From OCS155 cluster bacterium AG-333-G23 (GTDB lineage: Bacteria; Actinomycetota; Acidimicrobiia; Actinomarinales; Actinomarinaceae), in contig QBZE01000001.1 in the NCBI GenBank assembly GCA_003282445.1, positions 186,001 to 250,000 of the forward strand: DNA of 64,000 nt. Reading direction: 5' to 3'. The notes beneath the pieces were generated by a model. The model was not told the DNA's origin, ran no database searches, and saw only the letters and a list, made by a program, of their open reading frames with translations. The translations under genes were made by a program, and so were the position numbers. Shown here piece after piece: positions 44,276 through 55,050 of this stretch (position 1 is the stretch's first letter; each line of letters opens with the position of its first letter).

Positions 44276-44836
44276 ATGGCTAAAGAGATAAAAGCAAAAC
44301 TTAAATTACAAATTCCTGGTGGAGGAGCAACTCCTGCTCCACCGGTTGGTTCAGCTCTGGGTCAATATGGTGTAAACATCATGGATTTTGTTCAAGCATT
44401 CAATAATGATACTTCAAGTAGACAAGGTGAAATTGTGCCAGTGGAAATTACAATTTATGAAGACAATTCATTTTCATATACAACAAAAACCGCTCCAGCT
44501 TCATACTTAATTAAAAAAGCTATAGGACTTAATTCTGGATCACCAGAACCTCATAAAGAAAAAGTTGCAAATATTACTACACCGCAACTTGAAACTATTG
44601 CAGAGGCAAAGATGGAAGATTTAAATGCAAATGATTTAGCTGCAGCAGTAAAAATTATTGCTGGAACAGCTAGATCCATGGGTGTTACTGTTGATGGAGA
44701 AGAGATAGATGTTGCCGCTTCAAATGAAGCTGCAGAAAATAGAGTTTCAGAAGAACCAGTTTCAGACGAACCAGCCTCAGAAGCTGGAGAACCTGCAGAG
44801 ACTGTGCCTGCAGAGGGTGGCGCTGAAGAAAATTAA
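44276..44836 (+). CDS. rplK: 50S ribosomal protein L11
   Basis: 186 residues, about 45 more than usual. The core ([20 protein letters not shown] to [10 protein letters not shown]) is standard; the extra C-terminus is acidic and rich in Ala, Glu and Pro. Confidence 0.96.
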   Translation: MAKEIKAKLKLQIPGGGATPAPPVGSALGQYGVNIMDFVQAFNNDTSSRQGEIVPVEITIYEDNSFSYTTKTAPASYLIKKAIGLNSGSPEPHKEKVANITTPQLETIAEAKMEDLNANDLAAAVKIIAGTARSMGVTVDGEEIDVAASNEAAENRVSEEPVSDEPASEAGEPAETVPAEGGAEEN

Positions 44837-44883
44837 TACATAGTTTGGGAGATTATTTAATCGTTTGAACCAAAAGGAGTTAT

Positions 44884-45570
44884 ATGAAAAAGTACGGAAA
44901 AAGATACAATCAAGCAAAAGAAAATATTTCTGAATCAGAAATGTCAAAAGAAGACTCACTTAATTTATGTAAAGAAAACGCAACAGCAAATTTTGATGAA
45001 TCTGTAGATGTTGTTTTTTCATTAGGTATAGACACCGAAGATGCTGAGCAGAATATTAGGACAACAGTCTCACTTCCAAATGGAACAGGAAAAGAAGTAA
45101 AAATAGCTGTATTTGCTGGTGGTGAAGAACTGTCTGAAGCTGAGAGCGCAGGAGCAGATATTGTTGGAGGAAAAGAGCTTGCTACAAAAGTTGCATCTGA
45201 AGAAAAATTAGATGTAGATATAGTTATCTCAACACCTGAAATGATGGCTGAAGTTGGTCAACTAGGTAAGATTCTTGGTCCTCAAGGACTTATGCCGAAT
45301 CCAAAAACAGGAACGGTGACACCTAATGTTGGTAAAGCTGTAGAAGATTTTAAAAAAGGAAAAGTTGAAATAAAAAATGACAAGTTAGGAAATGTACATT
45401 TAGCTATTGGGAAAGCATCTTTTGATACAAGCAAACTTTTAGAGAATTTAAATGAGGTAATAGCTGTAGTTGAAAAAGCCAGACCTTCCTCTACAAAGGG
45501 TGATTATATAAAATCAGTTCATATTTCATCTACAATGGGACCTTCATTAGCTATAGATATAAATTTATAA
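44884..45570 (+). CDS. rplA: 50S ribosomal protein L1
   Basis: 228 residues with the RNA-binding LGPQGLMPNPKTGTVT motif and GDYIKSVHISSTMGP end. Good Shine-Dalgarno AAAGGAG 5 nt upstream. In other bacteria L1 represses its own operon. Confidence 0.97.
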   Translation: MKKYGKRYNQAKENISESEMSKEDSLNLCKENATANFDESVDVVFSLGIDTEDAEQNIRTTVSLPNGTGKEVKIAVFAGGEELSEAESAGADIVGGKELATKVASEEKLDVDIVISTPEMMAEVGQLGKILGPQGLMPNPKTGTVTPNVGKAVEDFKKGKVEIKNDKLGNVHLAIGKASFDTSKLLENLNEVIAVVEKARPSSTKGDYIKSVHISSTMGPSLAIDINL

Positions 45571-45576
45571 ATTTTA

Positions 45577-45604
45577 TTGCTCATAAATTTTTTAAGACTA
45601 TATT
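45577..45604 (+). promoter_or_regulatory. Promoter candidate of the rplJL operon
   Basis: TTGCTC (45577-45582), 16-nt spacer, TATATT (45599-45604). The start point would fall at about 45611, just before the L10 leader. Confidence 0.45.
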
Positions 45605-45619
45605 ATTTAAGAACAATTA

Positions 45620-45698
45620 AAACCAAAGACCGATAGTGGCTTGCCTTAATGTCTATCGCAGGTAAATAGAACGGTCCTTGGTATGCAAGGATTTTTTT
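45620..45698 (+). promoter_or_regulatory. L10 leader with overlapping hairpin
   Basis: Ribosomal protein L10 binding leader. CCAAAGACCG (45623-45632) pairs with CGGTCCTTGG (45672-45681) apart from one A-C mismatch, and GATAG (45632-45636) with CTATC (45653-45657). A competing hairpin TCCTTG-GTATG-CAAGGA (45675-45691) reuses the CCTTGG and is followed by seven Ts, and its 3' arm contains the rplJ ribosome site AAGGA. L10 could thus switch between readthrough and shut-off. Confidence 0.8.
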
Positions 45699-46295
45699 AT
45701 GGTAAGAGAAGATAAAGTAGAAGCAGTAAAACAATTAGAAGAAATTTTTAAATCTGCAGGCACATTAGTAATGGCTGAATATAGAGGGCTTACTGTAAGT
45801 CAACAAACACAATTAAGAAAAGATTTAAAAGATGCAGGAGCATCTTTTAATGTAGTAAAAATGAGTCTTGCCAAAAGAGCTGCAGAAAATGTTGGTTATA
45901 AAGATATTCTTGAATACTTTGCTGGGCCAACTGGGGTAGCTGTTATTGAATCAGATCCTGTAGCAGCTGCAAAAGTACTGAAAGAATTTTCCAAAGAAAA
46001 TGAAGCTTTTATAGTTAAAGGCGGCTTAATGGATCAAGAACCTTTAACAATGGAGCAACTTGATGTTTTAGCTTCTATTGATTCGAGGGATGTTTTGTTG
46101 GCAAAAATTGCAGGAGGTTTCAATGCTCCAGTAACTAAATTAGCAGGAACCCTAAAAGGAGTTTTAAATAAATCTGGTTTTGCCTTTAAGGCATTAATTG
46201 AAAAGAAAGAATCAACAGGAGAAATAAGTTCTGAAAGTGAACAGTCTGAAGTTTCTGATGAAGCTGAAGAAGAAATTAAGAAAGAGGAGGAATAA
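45699..46295 (+). CDS. rplJ: 50S ribosomal protein L10
   Basis: 198 residues from the ATG at 45699, chosen because AAGGA is 7 nt upstream; a longer frame from 45678 would read through the leader hairpin. Core motifs [19 protein letters not shown] and [10 protein letters not shown]. Acidic C-terminal tail. Overlaps rplL (TAATG). Confidence 0.95.
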   Translation: MVREDKVEAVKQLEEIFKSAGTLVMAEYRGLTVSQQTQLRKDLKDAGASFNVVKMSLAKRAAENVGYKDILEYFAGPTGVAVIESDPVAAAKVLKEFSKENEAFIVKGGLMDQEPLTMEQLDVLASIDSRDVLLAKIAGGFNAPVTKLAGTLKGVLNKSGFAFKALIEKKESTGEISSESEQSEVSDEAEEEIKKEEE

Positions 46296-46681
46296 TGGCA
46301 AAAATGACAACAGAAGAGTTACTCGCTATTTTTGAAGAAATGTCAGTCTTAGAATTAAAAGAATTCTTAGATGCTTTTGAGGAAAAATTTGATGTAACTG
46401 CTGCTGCACCTATGGCTGTTGCTGCTGCACCTGCAGGTGGAGGAGACGGCGGAGGATCAGATGAGGAAAAAGACTCATTTGATGTTGTTCTTGCAGATGC
46501 TGGTGGACAGAAGATACAAGTCATTAAAGAAGTAAGAGGCCTAACAAGCTTAGGACTTAAAGAAGCTAAAGAGCTTGTAGACGGTGCACCATCAGACATT
46601 CTTACAGGTGTTTCAAAAGAAGAAGCTGATAAAGCTAAAGAAGCACTTGAAGGCGCTGGCGCAACTGTAGAACTCAAATAA
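46295..46681 (+). CDS. rplL: 50S ribosomal protein L7/L12
   Basis: 128 residues: N-terminal dimerisation helix region, Ala/Gly hinge with an unusual [14 protein letters not shown] stretch, and the factor-binding C-terminal domain ([20 protein letters not shown]). Shine-Dalgarno GAGGAGG upstream. Confidence 0.97.
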   Translation: MAKMTTEELLAIFEEMSVLELKEFLDAFEEKFDVTAAAPMAVAAAPAGGGDGGGSDEEKDSFDVVLADAGGQKIQVIKEVRGLTSLGLKEAKELVDGAPSDILTGVSKEEADKAKEALEGAGATVELK

Positions 46682-46766
46682 TTTTCATATTATTTGTTTA
46701 CTTAAATAGAAACTACTAATATACTGAATCTTTCGGTACCACTTATTATTTTTTTGAGGAGGATAG

Positions 46767-49700
46767 TTGTCCGCTGTTCAGAATTCTAGACTTTCGTTTG
46801 CAAAAATTCCCAAAGTTCTAGATATTCCAGATTTATTAATTGTTCAAAAAGATTCATTTAATTGGTTTATTGAAGAAGGTTTAAAAGATATCTTAGATGA
46901 GATATCTCCAATTGAAGATTTTTCAGGCAGATTCTCACTGGAGTTTTTAAATCACTTTTTTGAAGAGCCATTAAAAAGTCTTGAAGAATGTAAAATAACT
47001 GACTCAACATATTCAAGGCCTTTATACGTAACTGCACAGTTTCTTGATAGAGAAACAGGTCAAATTAAACAACAAACTGTATTTCTTGGAGACTTTCCTA
47101 TTATGTCCGACACTGGAACTTTCATAATTAATGGCACAGAGAGGGTAATAGTCAGTCAGCTTGTCAGATCACCGGGAGTATATTTTTCTCAAGAAATTGA
47201 TAAAACATCTGATAAAGAAATTTTTATTGGAAAAATGATTCCAGGTAGAGGAGCTTGGCTAGAATTCGACACTGATAAGAGAGATACAGTTGGTGTTAGG
47301 GTAGATAGAAAAAGAAGACAACATATAACAGCATTTTTAAGAGCTTTATATGCAGTTGATCCAGATAAATGGGGAAAATATAAAATTGAATCGAAAGAAG
47401 ATGCAATAGATTTATTTGGAGACTATCCCTCAATTCAAAATACTATAGAGCGCGATTCTGACTCAAGCTCAGAAGAGGCTTTAATAGATCTTTACAGAAA
47501 ATTAAGACCTGGTGAACCAGCCACTGTAGAATCTGCAAGAAATTTAGTAAAGCAAATGTTCTATACCCCTAAAAGATACGACTTGACAAAAGTTGGTAGA
47601 TATAAAGTTGAACAGAAACTCGGAAGAGATTATGGAGAAAAAGATGCCGAGGGGTACTCAACAGAAGTAGATGGCATGATAAGAATTGAAGACATGATTG
47701 ATTCAATTAAATATGTGATCTCTCTTCATGCTGGTGAAACAAGCTTTAAAAATAATCTTGGTAGAGAAATACCAGTTCGCTTAGATGATATTGATCACTT
47801 TGGAAATAGAAGAATTAGAACTGTAGGAGAATTAGTTCAAAATCAAGTTCGAGTTGGTTTAAGTAGGCTAGAACGAGTTGTTAGAGAAAGAATGACAACA
47901 CAAGAACCTGAGGCTATAACTCCTCAGTCACTTATTAACATAAGGCCTATACAAGCCTCATTAAAAGAATTTTTTGGCACAAGTCAGCTTAGTCAATTTA
48001 TGGACCAACCAAACCCAATAGCGGGACTTACACACAGAAGAAGGTTGTCAGCACTTGGTCCTGGAGGTTTATCTAGAGAAAGAGCTGGCTTTGAAGTAAG
48101 AGACGTCCACCCTTCTCATTACGGAAGAATGTGTCCAATTGAAACACCTGAAGGACCAAATATTGGTTTAATTGGGACATTGGCTACCTATGGTAGGGTA
48201 AACAGGTTTGGTTTTATTGAAACCCCATACTGGAAAGTCGAAGATGGTGTTGTTAAAACAAACAAAGCAGTTTACTTGACTGCTGCGCAGGAAGATGATT
48301 TTACAATTGCCCAAGCAAATGCACCCTTAAACGAAGACGGTACTTTTAAAAATAAAAAAGTTTTATGCAGAAAAAATAGTGGAGAAGTATCTTTCGAAAG
48401 TGATAAAGAAATAGATTATATGGATGTAAGTCCTAAGCAAATATGCTCAGTTACTACTGCTTTAATTCCCTTCTTAGAACATGATGATGCAAACCGTGCC
48501 TTAATGGGCTCTAACATGCAAAGACAAGCGGTACCGTTAGTTAGAACTGAAGCACCTTATGTTGGGACAGGAATGGAAGAAAATGTTGCACGAGATTCAG
48601 GTGAAGCATTAATTTCAAGAATCAGTGGTGAAGTTACCTCTGTAACAGGTGATGAAATAGTTGTAAAAGAGCAAGGTACTAATAAAAAAATATCTCACGA
48701 AGTAAAGAAGTTTAAAAGGTCAAATCAAGCAACATCAGTTAATCAAAAACCATTAGTTAGGGTTGGGATAAAAGTTAAACCAGGAGATGTTTTAGCAGAT
48801 GGTCCAAGTACACAAGGTGGAGAATTGGCACTAGGAAAAAATCTACTAGTAGCATATATGCCATGGGACGGTTACAACTTTGAAGATTCAATTGTTATAT
48901 CTGAAAGACTAGTTAAAGATGATGTATTAACTTCTGTCCATATCGCTGAACATGAAATTGAAGCAAGAGATACAAAGCTAGGCGAAGAAGAAATAACACG
49001 AGACATACCTAACGTTGCAGAAGAAGTCTTAATGGATCTTGACGAAATGGGAATTGTAAGAGTAGGGGCAGAAGTAACACCAGGAGATTATCTTGTAGGA
49101 AAAGTAACACCTAAAGGTGAAACAGAATTAACACCGGAAGAAAGATTGTTAAGAGCTATATTCGGTGAAAAAGCAAGAGAAGTAAGAGACACATCTTTAA
49201 GAGTTCCTCACGGTGAAAGAGGGAAAGTTATAGATATTCAAATTCTAAAAAGAGATGATGGAGCAGATTTGCCACCAGGTGTAAATCAAAAGGTAAGAGT
49301 ATACGTAGCAATTCAAAGAAAAATACAAGTTGGTGATAAGTTATCAGGAAGGCACGGCAACAAGGGTGTTATTTCAAAAATAAATCCTATTGAAGATATG
49401 CCTTTTCTTGAAGATGGAACACCAGTTGATATTTTGTTATCTCCTCTTGGCGTTCCTAGTCGTATGAATTTAGGACAAATTTTAGAAACACATTTAGGAT
49501 GGGCAGCTGATCAAGGTTGGTCTGAACATAAAGGGGCTACAGAAGCTTCAGCGGGAGCTGAGCCAGGAACCTTAGTTTCTACTCCGGTATTTGATGGTGC
49601 AAACGAAGAAGAAATACATGAAATATTAAGAAATGTTAATCCCAACAGAGATGGGAACAGGCTTGTTGACGAAGATGGAAAAACAACCTTATACGATGGA

Positions 49701-50186
49701 AGAACAGGAGAGGCATTTGATTCAAAAATTACAGTTGGATATACATATATTTTGAAACTTATACATTTAGTAGATGAAAAAATTCATGCAAGATCAACTG
49801 GCCCATACTCAATGATTACCCAACAACCACTGGGAGGAAAAGCACAATTTGGAGGTCAAAGATTTGGAGAAATGGAAGTCTGGGCTTTAGAAGCTTATGG
49901 TGCAAGCTATGCATTACAAGAATTATTAACAATTAAATCAGATGATACTGTTGGAAGAGTAAAAGTTTATGAATCAATAGTTAAAGGAGACAATATTCCT
50001 GAGCCAGGCATACCAGAATCATTTAAAGTTTTATTAAAAGAAATGCAGAGCCTGTGCTTAAATGTAGAAATACTTTCAGCTGGAGAAGAAATTTCAATGA
50101 AAGAAATAAGTGACGAATACGTTAAGACTGCTGAGACTTTAGGTATTGACATGACAAGACCTGAAGAAGATGAAGTAGAAGTTTAG
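46767..50186 (+). CDS. rpoB: DNA-directed RNA polymerase subunit beta
   Basis: 1139 residues, TTG start with GAGGAGGA upstream. The rifamycin region reads [20 protein letters not shown]: the main resistance residues D516, H526 and S531 are unchanged but N518 is Pro and S522 is Ala (E. coli numbers). Downstream motifs VEIDMTRP-like C-terminus and the [15 protein letters not shown] active-site segment are intact. Confidence 0.98.
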   Translation: MSAVQNSRLSFAKIPKVLDIPDLLIVQKDSFNWFIEEGLKDILDEISPIEDFSGRFSLEFLNHFFEEPLKSLEECKITDSTYSRPLYVTAQFLDRETGQIKQQTVFLGDFPIMSDTGTFIINGTERVIVSQLVRSPGVYFSQEIDKTSDKEIFIGKMIPGRGAWLEFDTDKRDTVGVRVDRKRRQHITAFLRALYAVDPDKWGKYKIESKEDAIDLFGDYPSIQNTIERDSDSSSEEALIDLYRKLRPGEPATVESARNLVKQMFYTPKRYDLTKVGRYKVEQKLGRDYGEKDAEGYSTEVDGMIRIEDMIDSIKYVISLHAGETSFKNNLGREIPVRLDDIDHFGNRRIRTVGELVQNQVRVGLSRLERVVRERMTTQEPEAITPQSLINIRPIQASLKEFFGTSQLSQFMDQPNPIAGLTHRRRLSALGPGGLSRERAGFEVRDVHPSHYGRMCPIETPEGPNIGLIGTLATYGRVNRFGFIETPYWKVEDGVVKTNKAVYLTAAQEDDFTIAQANAPLNEDGTFKNKKVLCRKNSGEVSFESDKEIDYMDVSPKQICSVTTALIPFLEHDDANRALMGSNMQRQAVPLVRTEAPYVGTGMEENVARDSGEALISRISGEVTSVTGDEIVVKEQGTNKKISHEVKKFKRSNQATSVNQKPLVRVGIKVKPGDVLADGPSTQGGELALGKNLLVAYMPWDGYNFEDSIVISERLVKDDVLTSVHIAEHEIEARDTKLGEEEITRDIPNVAEEVLMDLDEMGIVRVGAEVTPGDYLVGKVTPKGETELTPEERLLRAIFGEKAREVRDTSLRVPHGERGKVIDIQILKRDDGADLPPGVNQKVRVYVAIQRKIQVGDKLSGRHGNKGVISKINPIEDMPFLEDGTPVDILLSPLGVPSRMNLGQILETHLGWAADQGWSEHKGATEASAGAEPGTLVSTPVFDGANEEEIHEILRNVNPNRDGNRLVDEDGKTTLYDGRTGEAFDSKITVGYTYILKLIHLVDEKIHARSTGPYSMITQQPLGGKAQFGGQRFGEMEVWALEAYGASYALQELLTIKSDDTVGRVKVYESIVKGDNIPEPGIPESFKVLLKEMQSLCLNVEILSAGEEISMKEISDEYVKTAETLGIDMTRPEEDEVEV

Positions 50187-50194
50187 GAAAAGTT

Positions 50195-53100
50195 ATGGAA
50201 AAAGTATTTGATGAATTAAGCATTAGTCTTGCAACAACAGACCAAATTAGAAGCTGGTCTTTTGGTGAAGTTAAAAAACCAGAAACAATAAATTATAGAA
50301 CTCTGAAGCCTGAAAAAGAGGGCCTCTTTGATGAAAGAATATTTGGACCAACAAAAGACTGGGAATGCTCATGTGGAAGATATAAAAGAATTAGATATAG
50401 AGGAATAATTTGTGAAAGATGTGGTGTTGAAGTAACAAGAAGAGAAGTAAGAAGAGAAAGAATGGGACACATTGAACTAGCAGCTCCTGTCACTCACATT
50501 TGGTATTTTAAGGGTGTACCAAGTCGGCTCGGATACTTTTTAGATATGTCACCCAAAGAGCTTGAAAAAGTTATTTATTTTGCTGCATACTTAGTTGTTT
50601 CTATAGATGATAAAAAAAGAACAAAAGATTTGAAAGAGCTAGAAGAGGCTGTTGTTGCAGAAAAAGAAATAGTTGAAGAAGATTTTGAAGATTGGGAGAA
50701 AAAAAGAATTAAACAAATGAAAGTTGAACTTAAAGCTATGGAAGATGGCAAAGTTCCAGAAGCAGAGATTAAGGAAAGAAATAAAGAGATTGAAAAAGAG
50801 ATAAAACAGAAAAAACTTAAATCAGATGCTGAAATAAAAGTAATTGAAGAAGCCTTTCAAACATTAAAAACCTTGAAGCCTAAAACTTTAATTGAAAATG
50901 ACACGTTATGGCGTGAAATGATTGATAAATATGATGAATACTTTACTGGGGGAATGGGAGCAGAAGCAGTCAGAGAGCTTGTAGGATTAGTTGATTTAAA
51001 ATCAGAAATGGAAAAACTTAAATCTGATTTAGATTCTAAATCTGCTCAAAGAAGGCAAAGGGCAATTCAAAGAATGAAGGTAATTAAACCTTTTTCAGAC
51101 GGAAAGAATCCACCTGAAGCTATGATATTAGAAGTAATTCCAGTAATACCTCCAGAATTAAGACCGATGGTACAACTTGACGGTGGTAGGTTTGCAACCT
51201 CTGATTTAAATGACTTATATAGAAGATTAATAAATAGAAATAACAGATTAAAGAAGTTACTCGAGCTCGGTGCTCCAGAGATAATCATAAGTAATGAAAA
51301 AAGAATGCTTCAAGAATCAGTAGATGCTTTATTTGATAATGGTAGAAGAGGACGAGCTGTTGCAGGAGCTGGAGGACGAGGCTTAAAATCACTATCTGAC
51401 ATGCTTAAGGGCAAACAAGGAAGATTTAGGCAGAACCTACTTGGAAAGAGAGTTGATTACTCAGCAAGGTCTGTAATTGTTGTTGGTCCTCATTTAGATT
51501 TACAACAATGTGGTCTTCCGAAAATGATGGCCCTAGAACTATTTAAACCTTTCGTTATGAAAAGGCTTGTTGAACTTGGTTTGTCTCAGAATATAAAATC
51601 TGCAAAAAGAATGGTAGAGAGATCAAGAGCCCAAGTCTGGGATGTTTTAGCTGAAGTCATAGAAGAACATCCAGTATTATTAAATCGAGCTCCAACCCTA
51701 CATAGATTAGGAATTCAAGCCTTTGAACCAATTCTTGTTGAAGGGAAAGCTATCCAAGTTCATCCGCTAGTTTGTGAAGCGTTTAATGCAGATTTTGATG
51801 GAGATCAAATGGCAGTTCATGTCCCACTTTCTGCTGAAGCACAGGCAGAAGCAAAAGTATTAATGTTATCTACTAATAATGTCTTATCACCAGCAAGTGG
51901 GAATCCAATAGTTTCTCCAAGTCAAGATATGGTGATTGGCTTATATTATATAACTGAATGTCATGAGGACTTAAATAAAGCAACTAGTTCTTATGTAGAC
52001 GTAAATGAAGCTCTTTTAGCTTACGAAGCCGGCCATATAAAACTCCATACTCCTATAAAAGTAAGAGTTGGAAATTTAGCAGGAGATCCTGAAATTCATG
52101 AGAATATAAAGAATAGATTTTCAGAATTAATAGGTGATAGTCCTGTAAATGGCGATGAGTTAATTAACACTACTCTAGGAATCACAATATTCAACTCTAT
52201 AATGCCCGAAGATTTTCCATATATACAGTCAACTGTTAGAAAGCCGGAAATGAAAAAAATTATTTCAGAAGTTATCGAAAGATACAATAAAGCTGAATTA
52301 AGAAAATTTTTAGACTTGATGAAAGAAATTGGATTTAAATATGGCTCAAAAGCCGGCTTAAGTGTTGCTATGACCGATGTTAAAACCCCACCAACAAAAA
52401 ATGATATTTTAGAGAAGTATGAAAAAGAAGCTGAGAAAGTTCAAAAACAATACAAGGATGACGTAATTACAGAAGCTGAACGAAAGCAAAAAATTATTGA
52501 AATATGGAATGAAGCAACCGATCAAGTTCAATATGCAATGAGTGCTGAGCTTGAGTCTGAGCAGTTTAACCCAGTAGACATGATGGTTAAATCAGGAGCT
52601 AGAGGGAACATGATGCAAGTAAGACAGCTTGCTGGGATGAGGGGTCTAGTAGCAAATCCTAAAGGAGATATTATTGAAAGACCAATTAAAAGCAACTTTA
52701 GAGAAGGAATGTCAGTATTAGAATATTTTATTTCTACCCATGGAGCAAGAAAGGGCCTAGCAGACACAGCACTAAGGACTGCAGATTCAGGTTATTTAAC
52801 TCGTAGACTGGTAGATGTAGCAGCAGGGATTGTCATTAAGGAAGTAGGAGATGAAAACATTGACTGGAAAGGAACTACTAAAAAAATTAAAGATGAAAAT
52901 GGCAATGTCAATAAATATTTACATTCTTCAATTTTTGGTAGAGTTCTAAGTGAAGACATAAAGAAGAATAAAAAGATTCTAGAGTATGGAGAAAAGAAAA
53001 AATTAAATAAAGGAACTTTTATAGATGCCGAAGCGTTGGATGCTATAGCTAAATCAGGAGTGGACTCTATTAAAGTGCTTTCACCATTTAACTCACTTGA

Positions 53101-54118
53101 TCCCGAATCTATGGAGCCATTATGCTACGGATTTAGTTTAGCGACTGGTGTCCCTGTTGAAGAAGGAGAGGCCGTTGGCATAATTTCTGCACAATCTATA
53201 GGTGAGCCAGGCACTCAATTAACTATGAGAACATTCCATACAGGAGGAGTAGTTGGTCTTGATATTACTTCTGGCCTACCAAGAATTGTTGAACTTTTTG
53301 AAGCAAGAACTCCGAAGGGTAAAGCTGTGCTTTCATTAATTAATGGAAAAATTAAATCCATAGACACAACTGAAGAAGGAAATAGAATTGTAACTATTCA
53401 AAATGAAAAAGAGACAATTGAAGAGCTAGTCCTTAGAAGGCAAACTTTATTAATAAATCAAGGTGATAAAGTTGAAGCAGGTCAGTCTCTAACTACTGGA
53501 CCAAAAGACCCTAAAGAAGTTTTACAGATAAATGGTGTGAGAACGTGCCAGGAATATCTTGTAGATGAAGTACAAAAAACTTATCGTGATCAAGGAGTTG
53601 AAGTTCACGATAAACATGTTGAAATGATAGTAAGGCAGATGCTGAGGAGAGTTAGAATTGTTAGAACGAACGATTCAGATTTTCTTCCAAATGAATTAGT
53701 TGATTCAACATTATTTAGAAAAGCTAACCAAGAGTTAGTAAAGAAAGGAAAAGTACCTGCTGAAGGTAGATCTGAACTTATGGGTATCACAAAAGCTAGT
53801 CTTGCAACAGATTCATGGTTATCAGCAGCTTCTTTCCAAGAAACAACAAGAGTACTCACAGAGGCGGCGATGAAAAAGAGCACAGACGCTCTTACCGGTC
53901 TTAAGGAAAATGTGATAATTGGTACACTTATACCTGCTGGAACAGGTTCAGATGCTTATCAAAAATTATCACCTTCTTTGCCAGATGCTCCGGAAGTTTC
54001 TGAACTAGGATTTATGGAGAAATCTTCTGATATTGAAGAATCTGAAGAAGATTCTCTTCCAAATCCCGCACAATGGCTAGCTATGTTAGGCGAAGAAGGG
54101 GACGAAGAAACAGAGTAA
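50195..54118 (+). CDS. rpoC: DNA-directed RNA polymerase subunit beta'
   Basis: 1307 residues. Active-site motif [12 protein letters not shown] is present. The first zinc site is intact (C58, C60, C73, C76). A charged coiled-coil insertion (about 145-240) is the actinobacterial type. The second zinc site, normally four Cys (E. coli C814, C888, C895, C898), has become D886, S967, E974 and C977, so only one ligand remains while flanking sequence ([29 protein letters not shown]) is conserved. The C-terminal tail is acidic. Confidence 0.97.
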   Translation: MEKVFDELSISLATTDQIRSWSFGEVKKPETINYRTLKPEKEGLFDERIFGPTKDWECSCGRYKRIRYRGIICERCGVEVTRREVRRERMGHIELAAPVTHIWYFKGVPSRLGYFLDMSPKELEKVIYFAAYLVVSIDDKKRTKDLKELEEAVVAEKEIVEEDFEDWEKKRIKQMKVELKAMEDGKVPEAEIKERNKEIEKEIKQKKLKSDAEIKVIEEAFQTLKTLKPKTLIENDTLWREMIDKYDEYFTGGMGAEAVRELVGLVDLKSEMEKLKSDLDSKSAQRRQRAIQRMKVIKPFSDGKNPPEAMILEVIPVIPPELRPMVQLDGGRFATSDLNDLYRRLINRNNRLKKLLELGAPEIIISNEKRMLQESVDALFDNGRRGRAVAGAGGRGLKSLSDMLKGKQGRFRQNLLGKRVDYSARSVIVVGPHLDLQQCGLPKMMALELFKPFVMKRLVELGLSQNIKSAKRMVERSRAQVWDVLAEVIEEHPVLLNRAPTLHRLGIQAFEPILVEGKAIQVHPLVCEAFNADFDGDQMAVHVPLSAEAQAEAKVLMLSTNNVLSPASGNPIVSPSQDMVIGLYYITECHEDLNKATSSYVDVNEALLAYEAGHIKLHTPIKVRVGNLAGDPEIHENIKNRFSELIGDSPVNGDELINTTLGITIFNSIMPEDFPYIQSTVRKPEMKKIISEVIERYNKAELRKFLDLMKEIGFKYGSKAGLSVAMTDVKTPPTKNDILEKYEKEAEKVQKQYKDDVITEAERKQKIIEIWNEATDQVQYAMSAELESEQFNPVDMMVKSGARGNMMQVRQLAGMRGLVANPKGDIIERPIKSNFREGMSVLEYFISTHGARKGLADTALRTADSGYLTRRLVDVAAGIVIKEVGDENIDWKGTTKKIKDENGNVNKYLHSSIFGRVLSEDIKKNKKILEYGEKKKLNKGTFIDAEALDAIAKSGVDSIKVLSPFNSLDPESMEPLCYGFSLATGVPVEEGEAVGIISAQSIGEPGTQLTMRTFHTGGVVGLDITSGLPRIVELFEARTPKGKAVLSLINGKIKSIDTTEEGNRIVTIQNEKETIEELVLRRQTLLINQGDKVEAGQSLTTGPKDPKEVLQINGVRTCQEYLVDEVQKTYRDQGVEVHDKHVEMIVRQMLRRVRIVRTNDSDFLPNELVDSTLFRKANQELVKKGKVPAEGRSELMGITKASLATDSWLSAASFQETTRVLTEAAMKKSTDALTGLKENVIIGTLIPAGTGSDAYQKLSPSLPDAPEVSELGFMEKSSDIEESEEDSLPNPAQWLAMLGEEGDEETE

Positions 54119-54136
54119 AAACTTGTTAATAATTCA

Positions 54137-54165
54137 TTGTTGTAAGTTTAAATCTGTCATATACT
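54137..54165 (+). promoter_or_regulatory. Promoter candidate of the rpsL unit
   Basis: TTGTTG (54137-54142), 17-nt spacer, TATACT (54160-54165), in the 91-nt gap between rpoC and rpsL. Confidence 0.4.
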
Positions 54166-54209
54166 TCTTTTTCGGTAAGAAAAAATACTAATTTTAGATT
54201 GGAATAATA

Positions 54210-54578
54210 ATGCCTACTACACAACAGTTGGTAAGAAAAGGACGAAAATCCAAAGTGTCTAAGGAAAAGACACCAGGATTAAAAGGAGCGCCTCAAAGAA
54301 GAGGGGTATGTACCCGTGTTTACACTGTTACTCCAAAGAAACCCAATTCAGCTTTAAGAAAAGTTTGTAGAGTGAGACTTTCAACTGGAACTGAAGTTAC
54401 AGCATACATCCCAGGTGAGGGTCACAATCTTCAAGAACACTCTATTGTTTTAGTTAGGGGAGGTAGAGTAAAAGATCTTCCAGGAGTTAGATACAAAGTC
54501 ATTAGAGGAGCTTTAGATACCGGAGGCGTATCAGATAGAAAACAAGCAAGATCTAGGTACGGAAGCAAAAAAGATTAA
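54210..54578 (+). CDS. rpsL: 30S ribosomal protein S12
   Basis: 122 residues. Decoding-site motifs [11 protein letters not shown] and VKDLPGVRY are normal, with the lysines that give streptomycin sensitivity. Followed by rpsG after 2 nt. Confidence 0.98.
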   Translation: MPTTQQLVRKGRKSKVSKEKTPGLKGAPQRRGVCTRVYTVTPKKPNSALRKVCRVRLSTGTEVTAYIPGEGHNLQEHSIVLVRGGRVKDLPGVRYKVIRGALDTGGVSDRKQARSRYGSKKD

Positions 54579-54580
54579 TT

Positions 54581-55048
54581 ATGAGAAGAGGACCCTCCCT
54601 AAAAAGAAAACCAGAAGCCGACCCACTATTTAACAGTGTTCTAGTTTCACAGTTAACCAACCAAGTTTTGTTAGATGGTAAAAAAGATACTGCCAGAAAT
54701 ATTGTTTATAAGGCTCTTGAATTAGTTGAAAAACAAGCTGGTGGAGATCCTTTAAATTTATTAAAAGAAGCATTTGAAAATGTTAAACCTCAAATAGAAA
54801 CAAAATCAAGAAGAGTCGGAGGAACAAATTATCAGGTTCCTATGGAAGTACCTCACAGAAGAGGAACCACTCTGGCAATTAGATGGATTGTAGACGCATC
54901 AAGAAAAAGAGGAGAAAAAACAATGCACGAACGATTAGGTCGTGAAATTCTTGATGCAAGTAAAAATACAGGAGCTTCGGTCAAAAAAAGAGAAGATGTT
55001 CATAAAATGGCAGAATCTAATAGAGCGTTTGCTCATTACAGGTGGTAA
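54581..55048 (+). CDS. rpsG: 30S ribosomal protein S7
   Basis: 155 residues, normal length; [14 protein letters not shown] and the C-terminal [10 protein letters not shown]-type end ([11 protein letters not shown]). Its last codons contain AGGTGG, the ribosome site of fusA. Confidence 0.97.
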   Translation: MRRGPSLKRKPEADPLFNSVLVSQLTNQVLLDGKKDTARNIVYKALELVEKQAGGDPLNLLKEAFENVKPQIETKSRRVGGTNYQVPMEVPHRRGTTLAIRWIVDASRKRGEKTMHERLGREILDASKNTGASVKKREDVHKMAESNRAFAHYRW

Positions 55049-55050
55049 TC

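Noticed and set aside
45678-45698. Upstream start for rplJ
   Set aside because: It lies in the leader hairpin; the ATG at 45699 has a proper ribosome site.
46276-46677. Antisense frame of 133 codons opposite rplL
   Set aside because: Ser/Ala/Pro-rich low-complexity mirror of the rplL coding pattern; no ribosome site or family match. The same holds for frames opposite tuf (57777-58094), rpoC and fusA.
54119-54150. Terminator after rpoC
   Set aside because: The possible stem is interrupted and has no T tract.
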